This document shows positions 28,544 through 38,956 of a stretch of 64,000 nucleotides of DNA, piece by piece (the stretch's first letter is position 1; every line of letters begins with the position of its first letter). The DNA is from Thiosocius sp963759055 (lineage in GTDB: Bacteria > Pseudomonadota > Gammaproteobacteria > Chromatiales > Chromatiaceae): the NCBI GenBank assembly GCA_963759055.1, contig CAVWYD010000034.1, positions 1 through 64,000 of the forward strand, in the 5' to 3' direction. Made by a program: the position numbers and the translations under genes. Below the pieces are notes generated by a model. The model worked only from the letters and a program-made list of their open reading frames with translations. It was not told the origin of the DNA and did not search any database.

Positions 28544-29639
28544 ATTTCAACTTTGGCGCGTCCCTGGCGTCTTCGAAAATCGCATCTGTCAGGTCTGCCC
28601 CTTCGAAGATCACGTTACGCAGATTGGCGCGGCGGAATGTAGCCCTGGTGAGATTTGCGCCGGTGAAATCCGCCCCATACAGATTGCATGAGGTGAAATT
28701 CACCTGCCGCAGGTCGGCATTCTGAAACTGCGCATCCTTGAGGTTGGCGCCAGCAAGATCGGCCCTGGCCAGCCTGCCGTTGGAAAAGTTGGAACCAACC
28801 AGGTTTCCTGACAGCTGTGCCTGTTCGAGATTGGCCGACTGCAGCCGAACGTCCTTCATCTTCGCGCCTTTCAAATTTGCATCACGCAGATCTGCGTCTT
28901 CGAAATCGACATCTTTCAGATCGGCCCTGCTCAGGTCTGCGCTGACCAGCGAGGCCTTCTGCAAGTTGGCGCCGGCGAGGCTGGCCTGCTGAAGGTCTGC
29001 TTCGTCGAAACGCATGCCCGACAGATCCAGACCATCGAGCTGCGCCTTGTTGAGCCTGGCGCCAGACAGATCGCTGTCGCGCAGGCTGGCGATCTTGCGA
29101 AGGTCGAGCAGGCGAAGGTCTGCGTTGTTCAGAATGGTTTTGGCGAACACCGCGCCGTCCAGCCGGGAATTACGCAGTGCAGCCTTCGTAAGATTCGCAC
29201 CGGTCAGGTTTGCCCCGCGCATGTCGGCGTGTTCCAGCATGGCGCCTGACAGATTCGCATTCTCAAGCCGCGCGCTCGCGAGGTTCGCATGGGCCAGGCG
29301 TGCACCCTGCAGATCCAGGCCACTCAGATTGGCATGGGACAGATCGATCCGGCCCATGCTTGCCTTTTCGACCTTGGCGTCCCGCAGGTCCACGCTCGAC
29401 AGGTCTGCGCGAAACAGTATGGTCTTGCGCAGTCTGGCGCCGCGCAGATTCGCACCGGAAAGGTCGGCGCTCATCAGGCGCATACCGGACAGATCGGCGC
29501 CCGTCAGATCGCAGCCTTTGCAATGGCCTGTGTCAACAAGCTTCTGCAGGTCCGGCGGCTGCGTGCTTTGCGCATACACCCAGGCCGGGCTCAGCAATGT
29601 CGAGGCCGCCAGCAAAAATATCGATGGTGCTGAGCGCAT
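28542..29639 (-). CDS. Exported pentapeptide-repeat protein
   Basis: 365 residues: signal peptide MRSAPSIFLLAASTLLSPAW ending AQS, a two-cysteine segment DTGHCKGCDLTGADLSG, then about 55 tandem A(D/N)Lxx pentapeptides up to the C-terminus (GANLTRATFRRANLRNVIFE). The repeats should form a right-handed quadrilateral beta helix in the periplasm or outside the cell. Most pentapeptide-repeat proteins are cytosolic, so a secreted one of this length stands out. Function unknown; it lies alone, convergent with the TRAP operon. Confidence 0.88.
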   Translation of the reverse strand: MRSAPSIFLLAASTLLSPAWVYAQSTQPPDLQKLVDTGHCKGCDLTGADLSGMRLMSADLSGANLRGARLRKTILFRADLSSVDLRDAKVEKASMGRIDLSHANLSGLDLQGARLAHANLASARLENANLSGAMLEHADMRGANLTGANLTKAALRNSRLDGAVFAKTILNNADLRLLDLRKIASLRDSDLSGARLNKAQLDGLDLSGMRFDEADLQQASLAGANLQKASLVSADLSRADLKDVDFEDADLRDANLKGAKMKDVRLQSANLEQAQLSGNLVGSNFSNGRLARADLAGANLKDAQFQNADLRQVNFTSCNLYGADFTGANLTRATFRRANLRNVIFEGADLTDAIFEDARDAPKLK

Positions 29640-29722
29640 GCTGTGTCTCCCCCCTGATCCAAATCCTTGTTGGCGATGAAGGCATTACAACACAGTCGCA
29701 ACGGCTGTTCCCGGTCCGGGAT

Positions 29723-30712
<990 letters not shown>

Positions 30713-30740
30713 GCTGTGACGTTATGGTGATTTCAGACGA

Positions 30741-31104
30741 TCACAGGGTATAGGGGATGCGTATACCGGGTGCATCGACCGGAAAATCCTTGGTGTTGCG
30801 GCTGATCAAGCAGCGCGTTCTCTTTCTGTGCGCTGGCCCAGATGATGGCATCCGGCAGGCGCATCTTGGAACTGCGCCGAATAGTGACTGCGATTTCGGC
30901 GACCTCGGCATCGATATCAATCTGTTGGAAACGGGATAGAAATGAGCGGACCGTGTCCTGTTCAACGTCGCTTGTGCCGACCATAACCTCCATCCAGGTG
31001 ATCGGACTGATCATTGGATTGTCGTAGCGGCTGATTTCTTCTCTGGCGGCTTCGACCCCATTGAGGTAGTCGATGAGGATGTTGGTATCAAACAGGGCCT
31101 TCAT
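30741..31104 (-). CDS. VapC-type PIN-domain toxin (one frameshift)
   Basis: Starts MKALFDTNILIDYLNGVEAA, with the first acidic residue of the PIN active site in DTN; then ISPITWMEVMVG (Glu) and RLPDAIIWASAQKENALL (Asp). Near 30808 the coding strand reads CTGCTTGATC; removing one T gives ALLISRNTKDFPVDAPGIRI, the normal VapC end with the last aspartate, and a stop at 30741. PIN toxins cleave tRNA or rRNA. The ATG overlaps the antitoxin stop (TGATG). The apparent single long frame joining antitoxin and toxin is an artefact of two one-base shifts. Confidence 0.85.
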
Positions 31105-31323
31105 CAATCCCACTCTGAGCGCAACTGTTCCTGAATGCCCAAGGGCATCCTTCCGTTGCGTTTTCCAGAGCCCGAAAGCCTGCTCTGCCGGTTGAGGTCG
31201 GTGGCGCGCGAGGTACTCTTTTACAGCGCGGCGCATGAGCTCCGCCCGTGATAAGTGCGTGTCGTTACTCAGCCGTTTGAGCGCCTCTATCTGCTCATCG
31301 GGTAGCTCGACAATTGTGCGCAT
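31104..31323 (-). CDS. VapB-type ribbon-helix-helix antitoxin (one frameshift)
   Basis: MRTIVELPDEQIEALKRLSN, then HLSRAELMRRAVKEYLARH, is a ribbon-helix-helix DNA-binding domain. The C-terminal tail, which would bind VapC, reads FGLWKTQRKDALG and is then shifted: GGGCATTCAG with one G removed gives GIQEQLRSEWD and a TGA that overlaps the vapC ATG. GGAGGAGG precedes the start. The stretch ATGATG-N11-CATCAT at 31353-31375 upstream may be the autoregulatory operator. Confidence 0.85.
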
Positions 31324-31514
31324 GTGCCTCCTCCCTCCGAACGAGGTATGCCATGATGTCGTCATCATACATCATATGATCGGACAACTGAACAGCAGGC
31401 GCATTCGTTTCACGTTGGAAGCACGCGAAGGACCGCCGCGCTCGTGGAATTTGACCGGCGGTCGCACTCCGGGAGGTCTACATAGCCGAGGTCGTGTCGG
31501 CTGCAGGGACAGGC

Positions 31515-32527
31515 CTAGCTGCCGCCGCCGTTCAACACGCCCGACTCAGACAGTGCGCGGCTGGTTTTTTCAACCAGTCCGTCGGCCGAACGAATGATGA
31601 AAAGGGCCTTCAGGTTCTGCGAATCGGCAAGATCGGGGGCCTGTCGATCACCCAGCGCCAGCAACGCGGTCGCCCAGGCATCCGCCGCGGCGCAGTTCTC
31701 GGCCAGTACGGTGACGGATGCGAGCCGGTGCTCGACCGGCTGGCCGGTCGCAGGGTCGATGGTGTGTGAGTACATGCGCTCATCGTCGGTAAAGAAGTTG
31801 CGATAGTCGCCTGAGGTGGCCATGGCAATATCGTTCAGCGCGATGACGCGCTGTACCGAACGGGTGTCATAGGATGGTCTGTTCGATCGCGATCTGCCAG
31901 GGTCGGCCGGGGGCCTTCTCGCCTTGTGCGCGCAGTTCGCCACCGATCTCGACCAGGAAATTCATGACACCCTGTGCGCGAAGCAGTCCGGCGATCTCGT
32001 CAACGGCCCAGCCCTTGGCGATCGACGAAAGATCGATCTGCAAGCTCTGCGATGGATTTGCGCAGCGCCGGTGGCGTTCTTCGGCTATCCAGCTGCTGGT
32101 AGCCGACCCGCTTCATGACCTCGTCGATCTCCTGCTGCGAAGGCGGTGTGTTGCGATCGCCGCTGTTGCCGAAGCCCCACAGGTTGACCAGCGGACCCAC
32201 CGAGATGTCATAGCGACCGCCGGTCAGCTGGCTGATGCGGTTGGCCTGTTCGACCAGTTCCACCACCGGCGGGGGCAACTGCTGCCAATCGGTGCTGGGT
32301 GTCCGGTTGAACCGCATAAGGTCCGAATCGGGAAGATAGGTCGACATCTGTGCGTTGATCACGTCCAGCCTTTGTTCGATCTCCTGTTTCAATTTGGCGC
32401 GTATTGCCTCGTCTGGCGCAGGCGACAGCTTGATGCTGAAACTGGTGCCCATGGTCTCACCAAGCAGTTCCGCCACCTCAGGGGTCGTCGGTTCACACCC
32501 CGTCAGCAGTGCCGATGTGAGCAGCAC
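31515..32527 (-). CDS. FAD:protein FMN transferase ApbE-like lipoprotein (frameshifted)
   Basis: The start lies in a lipoprotein-like leader (LLTSALLTGCEP, lipobox cysteine near residue 11); the exact start codon is unsure. Conserved ApbE blocks follow: LLGETMGTSFSIK, MSTYLPDSDLMRFN, GGRYDISVGPLVNLWGFG. The frame then changes near 32050, giving QIDLSSIAKGWAVDEIAGLL and VNFLVEIGGELRA-like sequence, and again near 31880, giving IDPATGQPVEHRLASVTVL and the C-terminus. ApbE attaches FMN covalently to threonine of periplasmic flavoproteins such as Rnf or Nqr subunits. It lies downstream of a DsrE-like exported protein. Confidence 0.85.
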
Positions 32528-32616
32528 CAGGCAGGCTGCAAGTCCGGACCGGGCGCACGCCCCGGCGCGTGGTTGACCGGAGACAGAACGGTGGGCTTGC
32601 GTGGCAGTTCAAGTGA

Positions 32617-33129
32617 CTATTCGATCTTGATGTATGCGAAACCTTCGCTCTGCAGCTTTGCCAGTTGCACCACGCCCGAGGGTACGAGGGCGACGCCTTC
32701 GTAAAGCTTGTCCTTTGCGAGGCCGACCTGCGACCGGGTGATTTCGCAGAGCTCGAGTTTTACCTCCTGCACGTTCTGCAATGCCTGCAGTCGCCCGGCA
32801 TTGTTTTCCCGGCGCTCGGCCATGGCAGCATCTTCCTCGAACGGTGTGCCGGTCAGTTTGTCGTCACTGACGAACCGGATGCCATGGGCCACGAAGACAA
32901 TACGGACGTCGTACTCGATCAGTTCGTTCTGATAGTGGGTGACCATGTTGTTGACACTGGTCAGCATGGCGCTGAAACGGCGCGGATCGGCAAAATCGGC
33001 ATGGTAAACCACCTTGACCTTATCCTCCGCCGAGGCAGTGGACGGGATCGCGATCGCCGCGACTGCGCTGAACAGCATGATCAGGGCAAATAGGTATCTC
33101 CGACTATTTGATACAGTTATCGGGTTCAT
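32617..33129 (-). CDS. Exported DsrE/DsrF-like family protein
   Basis: 170 residues from ATG at 33129 with GGAGG nearby. The signal peptide is SRRYLFALIMLFSAVAAIA with cleavage after STASA. The DsrE-like fold is seen in KVKVVYHADFADPRRFSAML, YDVRIVFVAHGIRFV and VPSGVVQLAKLQSEGFAYIK. A single cysteine occurs in LELCEITRS, where DsrE-family sulfur carriers have their active cysteine. Periplasmic DsrE-like proteins are common in sulfur oxidisers, but their function is open. Next to ApbE and a two-span membrane protein, it may belong to a periplasmic redox system. Confidence 0.85.
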   Translation of the reverse strand: MNPITVSNSRRYLFALIMLFSAVAAIAIPSTASAEDKVKVVYHADFADPRRFSAMLTSVNNMVTHYQNELIEYDVRIVFVAHGIRFVSDDKLTGTPFEEDAAMAERRENNAGRLQALQNVQEVKLELCEITRSQVGLAKDKLYEGVALVPSGVVQLAKLQSEGFAYIKIE

Positions 33130-33238
33130 CTTTGTCAGCCTCCTGGAGCCGTGTTGGCTCGCTTGCTTGTGGTTTCTTTCGTGTGTCAGGCTCGGGTTGC
33201 CTGCGCCCTCGAGCACCCCATCGTGCGGTCCGGGGGAA

Positions 33239-33547
33239 TCAGGCATCATTGCACTCTTCCCGAAGGTACCTCTTCAAGTGCATGTGTGCCTGGAAATAGA
33301 CGACCCCGACCCAAAGCAATACCAGGGCATTCAGCACAACGCGAAACTGCGGCAGGAAGACGGCCACCAAGAGAGACACGCCAAACAGAATCAGCAGCAG
33401 TTTCACCGTGGTACCGGTCATGTTGCGGGTGAAGGTGCTCACCGCGCCGGCGTCACGGATACCCTCCCGATGCAGGCGGTCCCACAGGGACTGGTAGTTG
33501 CGCTGATTCCTGTTCGATACGCGTCCAAAGGGGTCGTTCAGTTTCAA
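33239..33547 (-). CDS. Small two-span membrane protein, unknown family
   Basis: 102 residues with a polar N-terminal half (FGRVSNRNQRNYQSLWDRLH) and two adjoining hydrophobic segments, VKLLLILFGVSLLVAVFL and VLNALVLLWVGVVYFQ, then a charged end HLKRYLREECNDA. I do not recognise the family. It is 110 bases upstream of the DsrE-like gene on the same strand and may be in its operon. Confidence 0.72.
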   Translation of the reverse strand: MKLNDPFGRVSNRNQRNYQSLWDRLHREGIRDAGAVSTFTRNMTGTTVKLLLILFGVSLLVAVFLPQFRVVLNALVLLWVGVVYFQAHMHLKRYLREECNDA

Positions 33548-34079
33548 GCGTCTGGCTCTCCCGGTTCTGATGTGGGCAATGCCGAGGATTATGCCGTCAT
33601 GTTGGTGTTGCGGTGAGACATCTCGTGCCTGTCCCGCCGGCCACGGGCAAAAATCGGGCCGAAAGACACCGTTCGCAGCCGCAAATAGGAATTAAAGGTA
33701 TCAGTTGTCTCGAGCCACATCACATTACTGGCACTTAAACGGTCGAAAAGGGACACTCGTGCCCAAGGAAAATCCTTTAGTTACGTGTTTTGCGAAAGGG
33801 TTTCGCCAAGCCCCGTTCATCGCGTCAAGGAAACTGAAGTGCCGAATATTCGCCATTTACCAGGGTGTTTTTTCTGCGAGAATCAACCTCGACCGAACCG
33901 CAAAATATCCTGGCTTAGGGTATGATTTGCAAAGAAAAATCGAGGCGAGGGGGTCCCCCGACAGGGCGCCTGGGAACAGTCGCTGAGGCACCAGAAAATG
34001 ATGCCGAAGTGCAGCCCGGGTTTCAACGGGGGAGAACCGACGACCTACGTATAACTATAAGTGCCGATAACTAGAAAAA
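33548..34079. other. Non-coding gap between divergent genes
   Basis: About 530 bases that should hold the promoters of the minus-strand membrane-protein gene and of the plus-strand kinase operon. A 93-codon plus-strand frame inside (33705-33986) has no recognisable domain or ribosome site, and I do not accept it. No repeat or RNA motif was recognised. Confidence 0.5.
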
Positions 34080-35231
34080 GTGGACACCGGGATAAGTGTA
34101 CTGTTTGTTAGTGCCTCAGCCGCCGATGAAAAGGTGCTGAGCACACTCCTTGCCGGGGACGAGGCGGGGGGTGCTGTTCGTATGCGCACAGCTGCGACGG
34201 CGCAGGCATTTTACGATGCCCTTTATTCGGAGGAGAGCTACCAGGTCATTGTCCAGGATGATCAACAGCCCTGGTCCGACTGGCAGAGTGTCACCACCGC
34301 CTGCAGCAAGAGCAGACCGAATGCGCTGCAGGTATTGTTGATCGATACGGGGCAGCCTGAGCGACAGGTTGCGGCTCTGGGGGCGGGGATTGCTGCAGTC
34401 TACCCGCGCAACAGTGCTGGCCTGATTGCGCTGGCCAAGCTTGTATCGAGACTGGCCGCCCAGGGGCACAGTTTCAGTCTGCGGCAGGACCCTCAGGCAT
34501 CGGAGGAAGATGCAGAAGCGGACGAACAGGAAGACAGGGAAAAACTCGTGTACGCGGTTTCTCACGATCTGCAGGATCCGTTGCAGCTGGCGCGGCGTTA
34601 CGCTGAGATACTGAACGAAGATTTCGACAGCGAACTCGGCGAATCCGGCTCCAAGGTGCTCGAGCATCTGCAGTTCAATCTGGGCCGCACACAGGACATG
34701 CTGGACGAGTTGCTGGATTATTCGCGCCTGGAGAATGCGCCGCCGGATCGACGGCCGGTCGACCTGAATGAGCTGCTCGACGAGGTTACGGCGCTGTATA
34801 AGCTGACACTGGATGAGATTGGGGGCAGCATAACCCGTCAACAGTCCCTGCCGACACTGGTGGTGGACCGCAGGCAGTTCCAGCGGCTGTTTCAGAACCT
34901 GATCGGAAATGCGATAAAATTCCGCAGTGACAAGCCTTTGCAGATCACCGTGCGCAGCCAGCGGGTGCGCAATGAGTGGCGGATCGGTGTAAAAGACAAC
35001 GGTATCGGTATCGCAGAAGAGGATGCCAAGCGGATATTCGGCATGTTCGAGCGGGCCGGCAGTGCGGAGGATCAACCCGGCAACGGGATGGGGCTGGCGA
35101 TATGCAAGCGGATTGTTCAGAACCACGGGGGCAAGATCTGGGTGCGTTCTTCCCCGGGCAGCGGCAGCGTCTTCATCTTCTCCGTGACGCAGCCCGATGA
35201 TTCAGCCGAAGAGCTGGAAGATGAGAATTAA
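34080..35231 (+). CDS. Sensor histidine kinase with N-terminal receiver-like domain
   Basis: 383 residues from a GTG start. Residues 1-125 resemble a receiver fold (ISVLFVSASAADEKVLSTLL ... LQVLLIDTG) but lack a clear phosphoacceptor aspartate. After an acidic linker the HisKA domain has LVYAVSHDLQDPLQLARRYA. HATPase boxes follow: NLIGNAIKFRS (N), VKDNGIGI (G1), FGMFERAG (F) and GNGMGLAICKRI (G2). There is no membrane span, so it is a cytoplasmic kinase of the phytochrome-like class. It stops 24 bases before a receiver-PAS-GGDEF-EAL gene, its likely partner. Confidence 0.9.
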   Translation: MDTGISVLFVSASAADEKVLSTLLAGDEAGGAVRMRTAATAQAFYDALYSEESYQVIVQDDQQPWSDWQSVTTACSKSRPNALQVLLIDTGQPERQVAALGAGIAAVYPRNSAGLIALAKLVSRLAAQGHSFSLRQDPQASEEDAEADEQEDREKLVYAVSHDLQDPLQLARRYAEILNEDFDSELGESGSKVLEHLQFNLGRTQDMLDELLDYSRLENAPPDRRPVDLNELLDEVTALYKLTLDEIGGSITRQQSLPTLVVDRRQFQRLFQNLIGNAIKFRSDKPLQITVRSQRVRNEWRIGVKDNGIGIAEEDAKRIFGMFERAGSAEDQPGNGMGLAICKRIVQNHGGKIWVRSSPGSGSVFIFSVTQPDDSAEELEDEN

Positions 35232-35255
35232 AGGAATTATCGAATTTGAATTCAG

Positions 35256-37362
35256 ATGAACGGTGAAAACATAGACGTCCTACTGGTTGAAGATAACTCC
35301 CAGGAGGCTGAAATCGTTCGTCTGTATTTGGCAAAAAGGTATTCGCACAAGTACAGCATCCGGCACGTGCGCAGCATCAGCGGCGCACTCGCCGAGCTTT
35401 CATCCGCCTCTCATCCCAACGTCATATTGCTGGACCTGCATCTGCCCGACACCAAGGGTCTGGACGGCTTCAAGCATATCTCCGGTGCCGCGCCCAGTGT
35501 TCCGGTAATCATCCTCACCAATTGCAACGAGGAGCGCACTGCCGCCAATGCGGTTCGCAGCGGTGCACAGGACTATCTGGTCAAACGCGAGGTCAATGCC
35601 GCACTTGCTGCATAGGGCCATCCTGTATGCCATCGAGCGCCAGAACGCGGAACAGGCGCTGGTAAAGGTCAAGGAGCGTTATGCGCTTGCGGTGGCGGGT
35701 GCGAACGATTGCATCTGGGACTGGGATGCAACCAGCAACACGGCCTATTTTTCACCGCGCTGGAACGAACTGGTCGGGTTGCCGCCCGAGGTAACGGTCG
35801 ATCGGCTGCAGGACTGGTTCGAGCGCGTACACCCCGACGATGTTGGGGATCTGCGGCGTATCGTCACCGCCAAGCCTGCGGGCGAGCGGCAGCATTTCGA
35901 GCACGAGCACCGGCTGCGACACGAAAAAGGTGACTACCTGTGGGTTTATGCGCGTGGTGTGATTTTGGCCGACGAGCGTGGCAAGGCGGTGCGTATGGCC
36001 GGTTCCATCAGCAGTATCGCCAAGCGCAAGGAGACCGAGCATCAACTGATCCACCGCGCCCTGCATGATGCATTGACCGGCTTGCCCAACCGGGTCCTGT
36101 TCACCGACCGCCTGCAGCAGGCACTGCGCCGCTTCAAACGCAACAACGACCAGCGCTTCGCGGTGCTGTATTTCGATCTCGACCGGTTCAAGTTCATCAA
36201 CGACAGCCTGGGGCACTCGGCCGGAGACAGCCTGCTGGTTTCCGTTGCGCGCCGTCTCATGAGCATGATCCGGCCCGGCGACACCGTCGCCCGCATGGGG
36301 GGCGACGAGTTTGCGGTGCTGGTCAGCGATATCGAGGACGAAACCGATACGGCGCAGGTGACCGAACGTATCCATACGCTGTTCCAGCAGGAGTTCTCGA
36401 TAGCCGGCCGCGGCGTGTATACCAGCGTCAGCATCGGCGTCGCCATTGTTGCCAAGCAGTACCACTCACCCGACGAACTGCTGCGTGATGCGGATCTGGC
36501 CATGTACCGGGCCAAGCGCTCGGAGACCGAGAACACGGCGATCTTCGACACCACCATGCACCAGGCGGCGATTTCGCGTCTCAATCTGGAAACGGACCTG
36601 CGGCGTGCCTTTGCGCGCAGCGAGTTTGTCGTCCATTACCAGCCGATCGTCACGCTGTCGGAAAAACGCATTGTCGCCTTCGAGGCCCTGCTGCGCTGGC
36701 TGCATCCGGAAAAGGGCATGTTGGCGCCCGAAAGCTTTCTGTCGGTGGTCGAGGATACCGGTATGCTCTCGACCCTCAGCTGGTGGGTGCTGGAGCAGGC
36801 CTGCCGGCAGGCCAAGGAGTGGCGGACGCTTTTCGCAAACGGTTCGCCACTGGGTATGAGCGTGAACGTGTCTGCCACCATGTTCAGGGCCGAGAATTCC
36901 ACCCAGCGGCTGAAGGATATCGTGCTGGAAAGCGGGATTTCACCGAAGGACCTCTCACTGGAACTCACCGAACGCGACTGCATGGACCACGAGGAGGCAA
37001 CCCAGGCCGTCCTGGACGAGCTGCGCGAGTTCGGCGTGGGGATCCACATGGACGACTTCGGCACGGGTTATTCCTCGCTGTCTTACCTGCAGCGCTGTTC
37101 GTATGACACCCTGAAAATCGATCGCTCCTTCATTCAGAACATCGGCAGCGAGGACCAGAGCGTGGCGATCATCAAGACCATTGTCGGTCTTGGACGGATG
37201 CTGGACATGAACGTCGTGGCCGAGGGTGTCGAGTCACAGGGGCAGCTCGATGCCCTGGTGTCCATGCAGTGTCCGGAGGCCCAGGGGTTCTGGTTTTCGA
37301 AGCCGGTTTCGTCGCGCGAGGCCGGTGAACTGCTGAAACGGTCCGGAAAGCTCGAACATTGA
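35256..37362 (+). CDS. Response regulator with PAS, GGDEF and EAL domains (one frameshift)
   Basis: Receiver domain: VLLVEDNSQEAEIVRLYL with acidic pocket, VILLDLHLPDTKGLDGF with phospho-Asp, IILTN and the terminal lysine in YLVKREV. Near 35608 GCACTTGCTG has one T too many; GCACTGCTG joins VNAALLHRAILYAIERQN to the rest. A PAS domain follows (DWDATSNTAYFSPRWNELVG), then a GGDEF domain whose core is MGGDEFAVL, then an EAL domain (EALLRWLHPEKG, MDDFGTGYSSLSYLQ). Both the cyclase and phosphodiesterase signatures look intact. The protein should control cyclic-di-GMP under the upstream kinase. Confidence 0.9.
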
Positions 37363-37573
37363 GTCGGTCTCCCCTCTGACTGTGGTCCCGGCAGCGCCTC
37401 GGGCTTCGCATCAGGCCCTTATTCTTCGCGAACGCGCCTGTCCTGCTCAAGATCTTAGGGTGGCGGGCCGAGGAATATGTAAGAATTGGCGGGAAACCAT
37501 TCCCGCTGGTATGGTTTTGCAGTGGATGGACCCGGGGGGAACCCAGTGACCAGACTCAGGATGCGGCTAAACG

Positions 37574-38158
37574 ATGGCAGTTGAACCGGCAGATCCGGTG
37601 ACGAAAACCGACGACACGATATTGCAGCAGCAGTATCTGCGTGCACTGAGTTCGTTTGAAGGTATCGTCCTCAGCCAGATCGACGTCAAGAATGCCCTTG
37701 GTGACCGTCTCAATTACAGTATCCGCGCAGGTTTGATCATCCTGTTCGTGATTGCCTTTTCGATCCTCGTCCTGCTCCTGACACTGAGTTCTCAGATCAC
37801 CCGCATCAGCGATGTGGTCGGGGCAATGAACACCCATTTCTCCTCGGTATCCCTGCGCATGGACGAGATCAGCGACGCCATGGGGTCGATGGAGATCCAG
37901 GTGGCGCAAATGAGGTCGATCGAGGAAAACATGGCGACCATGCAGGTCGAGGTTCAGGCGATCGGGGATGCTACCGCGAGTATGGAGGGCAGTGTGGCGA
38001 GTGTCGGCCAGCATTTGAACGGTACGCGCATGAGCGTCGAGAACGTCGCGGGAACCATGAATGTGATGAACATGGAGGTGCAGGCAATGAGTATGGAGAT
38101 GCACCGGATGGCCAAACCGGCGCGTGCCCTGAACAACATGTTTCCGTTCCTCCCTTAG
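37574..38158 (+). CDS. Methionine-rich single-span coiled-coil protein (first of a pair)
   Basis: 194 residues: a 55-residue polar N-terminus, one membrane span (AGLIILFVIAFSILVLLLTL) and a 115-residue C-terminal part made of amphipathic helix with methionine every three to four residues (VRSIEENMATMQ-like, MNVMNMEVQAMSMEMHRM). The basic residues before the span predict that the coiled coil lies in the periplasm. I do not recognise a family. The next gene encodes a protein of the same design, and the two follow a cyclic-di-GMP operon and precede minCDE. It superficially resembles the signalling helices of chemoreceptors but has no receptor hairpin. Confidence 0.78.
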   Translation: MAVEPADPVTKTDDTILQQQYLRALSSFEGIVLSQIDVKNALGDRLNYSIRAGLIILFVIAFSILVLLLTLSSQITRISDVVGAMNTHFSSVSLRMDEISDAMGSMEIQVAQMRSIEENMATMQVEVQAIGDATASMEGSVASVGQHLNGTRMSVENVAGTMNVMNMEVQAMSMEMHRMAKPARALNNMFPFLP

Positions 38159-38216
38159 TCGGAACGATGCGCGATGCGAATGCATGAGACGAACGGCATA
38201 CAGGTGGGAAGTTGTC

Positions 38217-38759
38217 ATGGTCGATGATCCACGCAGTCCCATTATCCAGGTCATGGCCCGGCTGGGTCGTGAAACCCAGCTGCACCTGGACGAGCGCCAT
38301 CGCCACTTCAAGATCACCGACAAGGTGATCATGATCATCTCACTGCTGTTGGTGTTTCTCGCTTTCGTCAACGTCTATTACGTCACGGTGTTGTACCAGG
38401 ATCTCAACGGGATCGTGAACAACATGGACTCGATGTACCGCAACCTGTCTCGTGTGGATCGCGATATGGACGTGATTTCCCAGCGCGTGCAGCGTTTCGA
38501 CAAGCATATCCAACGTATGACTCCCATTAGCCTGCACATGTCGTCGATCACCGATGTCATGCCCCAGATCAGTCGCAACATGCAGGTGATGGATGTCGAA
38601 ATGCTGGCGATCGACCACAACATGCTGCAGATGAACGGAGGCATGGGCGGTATTGCCCAGCAGATGCACCATATGACGGGCGGCATGGAAATAATGCGTC
38701 GCAACGTGCACGAGATATCCGGCCCGATGGGTGCCATGAACCCCATCATTCCAAACTGA
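38217..38759 (+). CDS. Methionine-rich single-span coiled-coil protein (second of a pair)
   Basis: About 180 residues from the ATG at 38217 (MVDDPRSPIIQVMARLG); a longer in-frame start at 38184 is less likely. A span KVIMIISLLLVFLAFVNVYY follows residue 40. The C-terminal region is methionine-rich helix ending in a glycine/methionine stretch (QMNGGMGGIAQQMHHMTGGM, PMGAMNPIIPN). It has the same topology as the preceding protein, and the helical parts look homologous. Several MxxM and MxxH patterns could bind Cu(I) or act as oxidant sinks, but that is speculation. Confidence 0.78.
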   Translation: MVDDPRSPIIQVMARLGRETQLHLDERHRHFKITDKVIMIISLLLVFLAFVNVYYVTVLYQDLNGIVNNMDSMYRNLSRVDRDMDVISQRVQRFDKHIQRMTPISLHMSSITDVMPQISRNMQVMDVEMLAIDHNMLQMNGGMGGIAQQMHHMTGGMEIMRRNVHEISGPMGAMNPIIPN

Positions 38760-38956
38760 TTTACCCTGCCTGTCGGGAGTCCGGTCCCCTGTTTCCGTGT
38801 TTCGGTTTCATGCCGGCAAAAGTGTGAAGCATGCGCCACAATCGGCACTAAATTCGTATAGACTCCGGGTCGAAACATCCACTGCCTGAATTTACAGCCG
38901 GAGTTGTAATCGGTGTCCTGTGCCACGCATCTGTCGGATCCACGCATAACCCCGAA

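Noticed and set aside
30733..31368. Apparent VapB-VapC fusion protein
   Set aside because: Removing one G and one T restores the usual separate antitoxin and toxin with a TGATG overlap and normal C-termini, so the fusion is an artefact of two insertions.
33705..33986. 93-codon frame before the kinase gene
   Set aside because: No ribosome site, domain or membrane pattern; the region is more likely promoter sequence.
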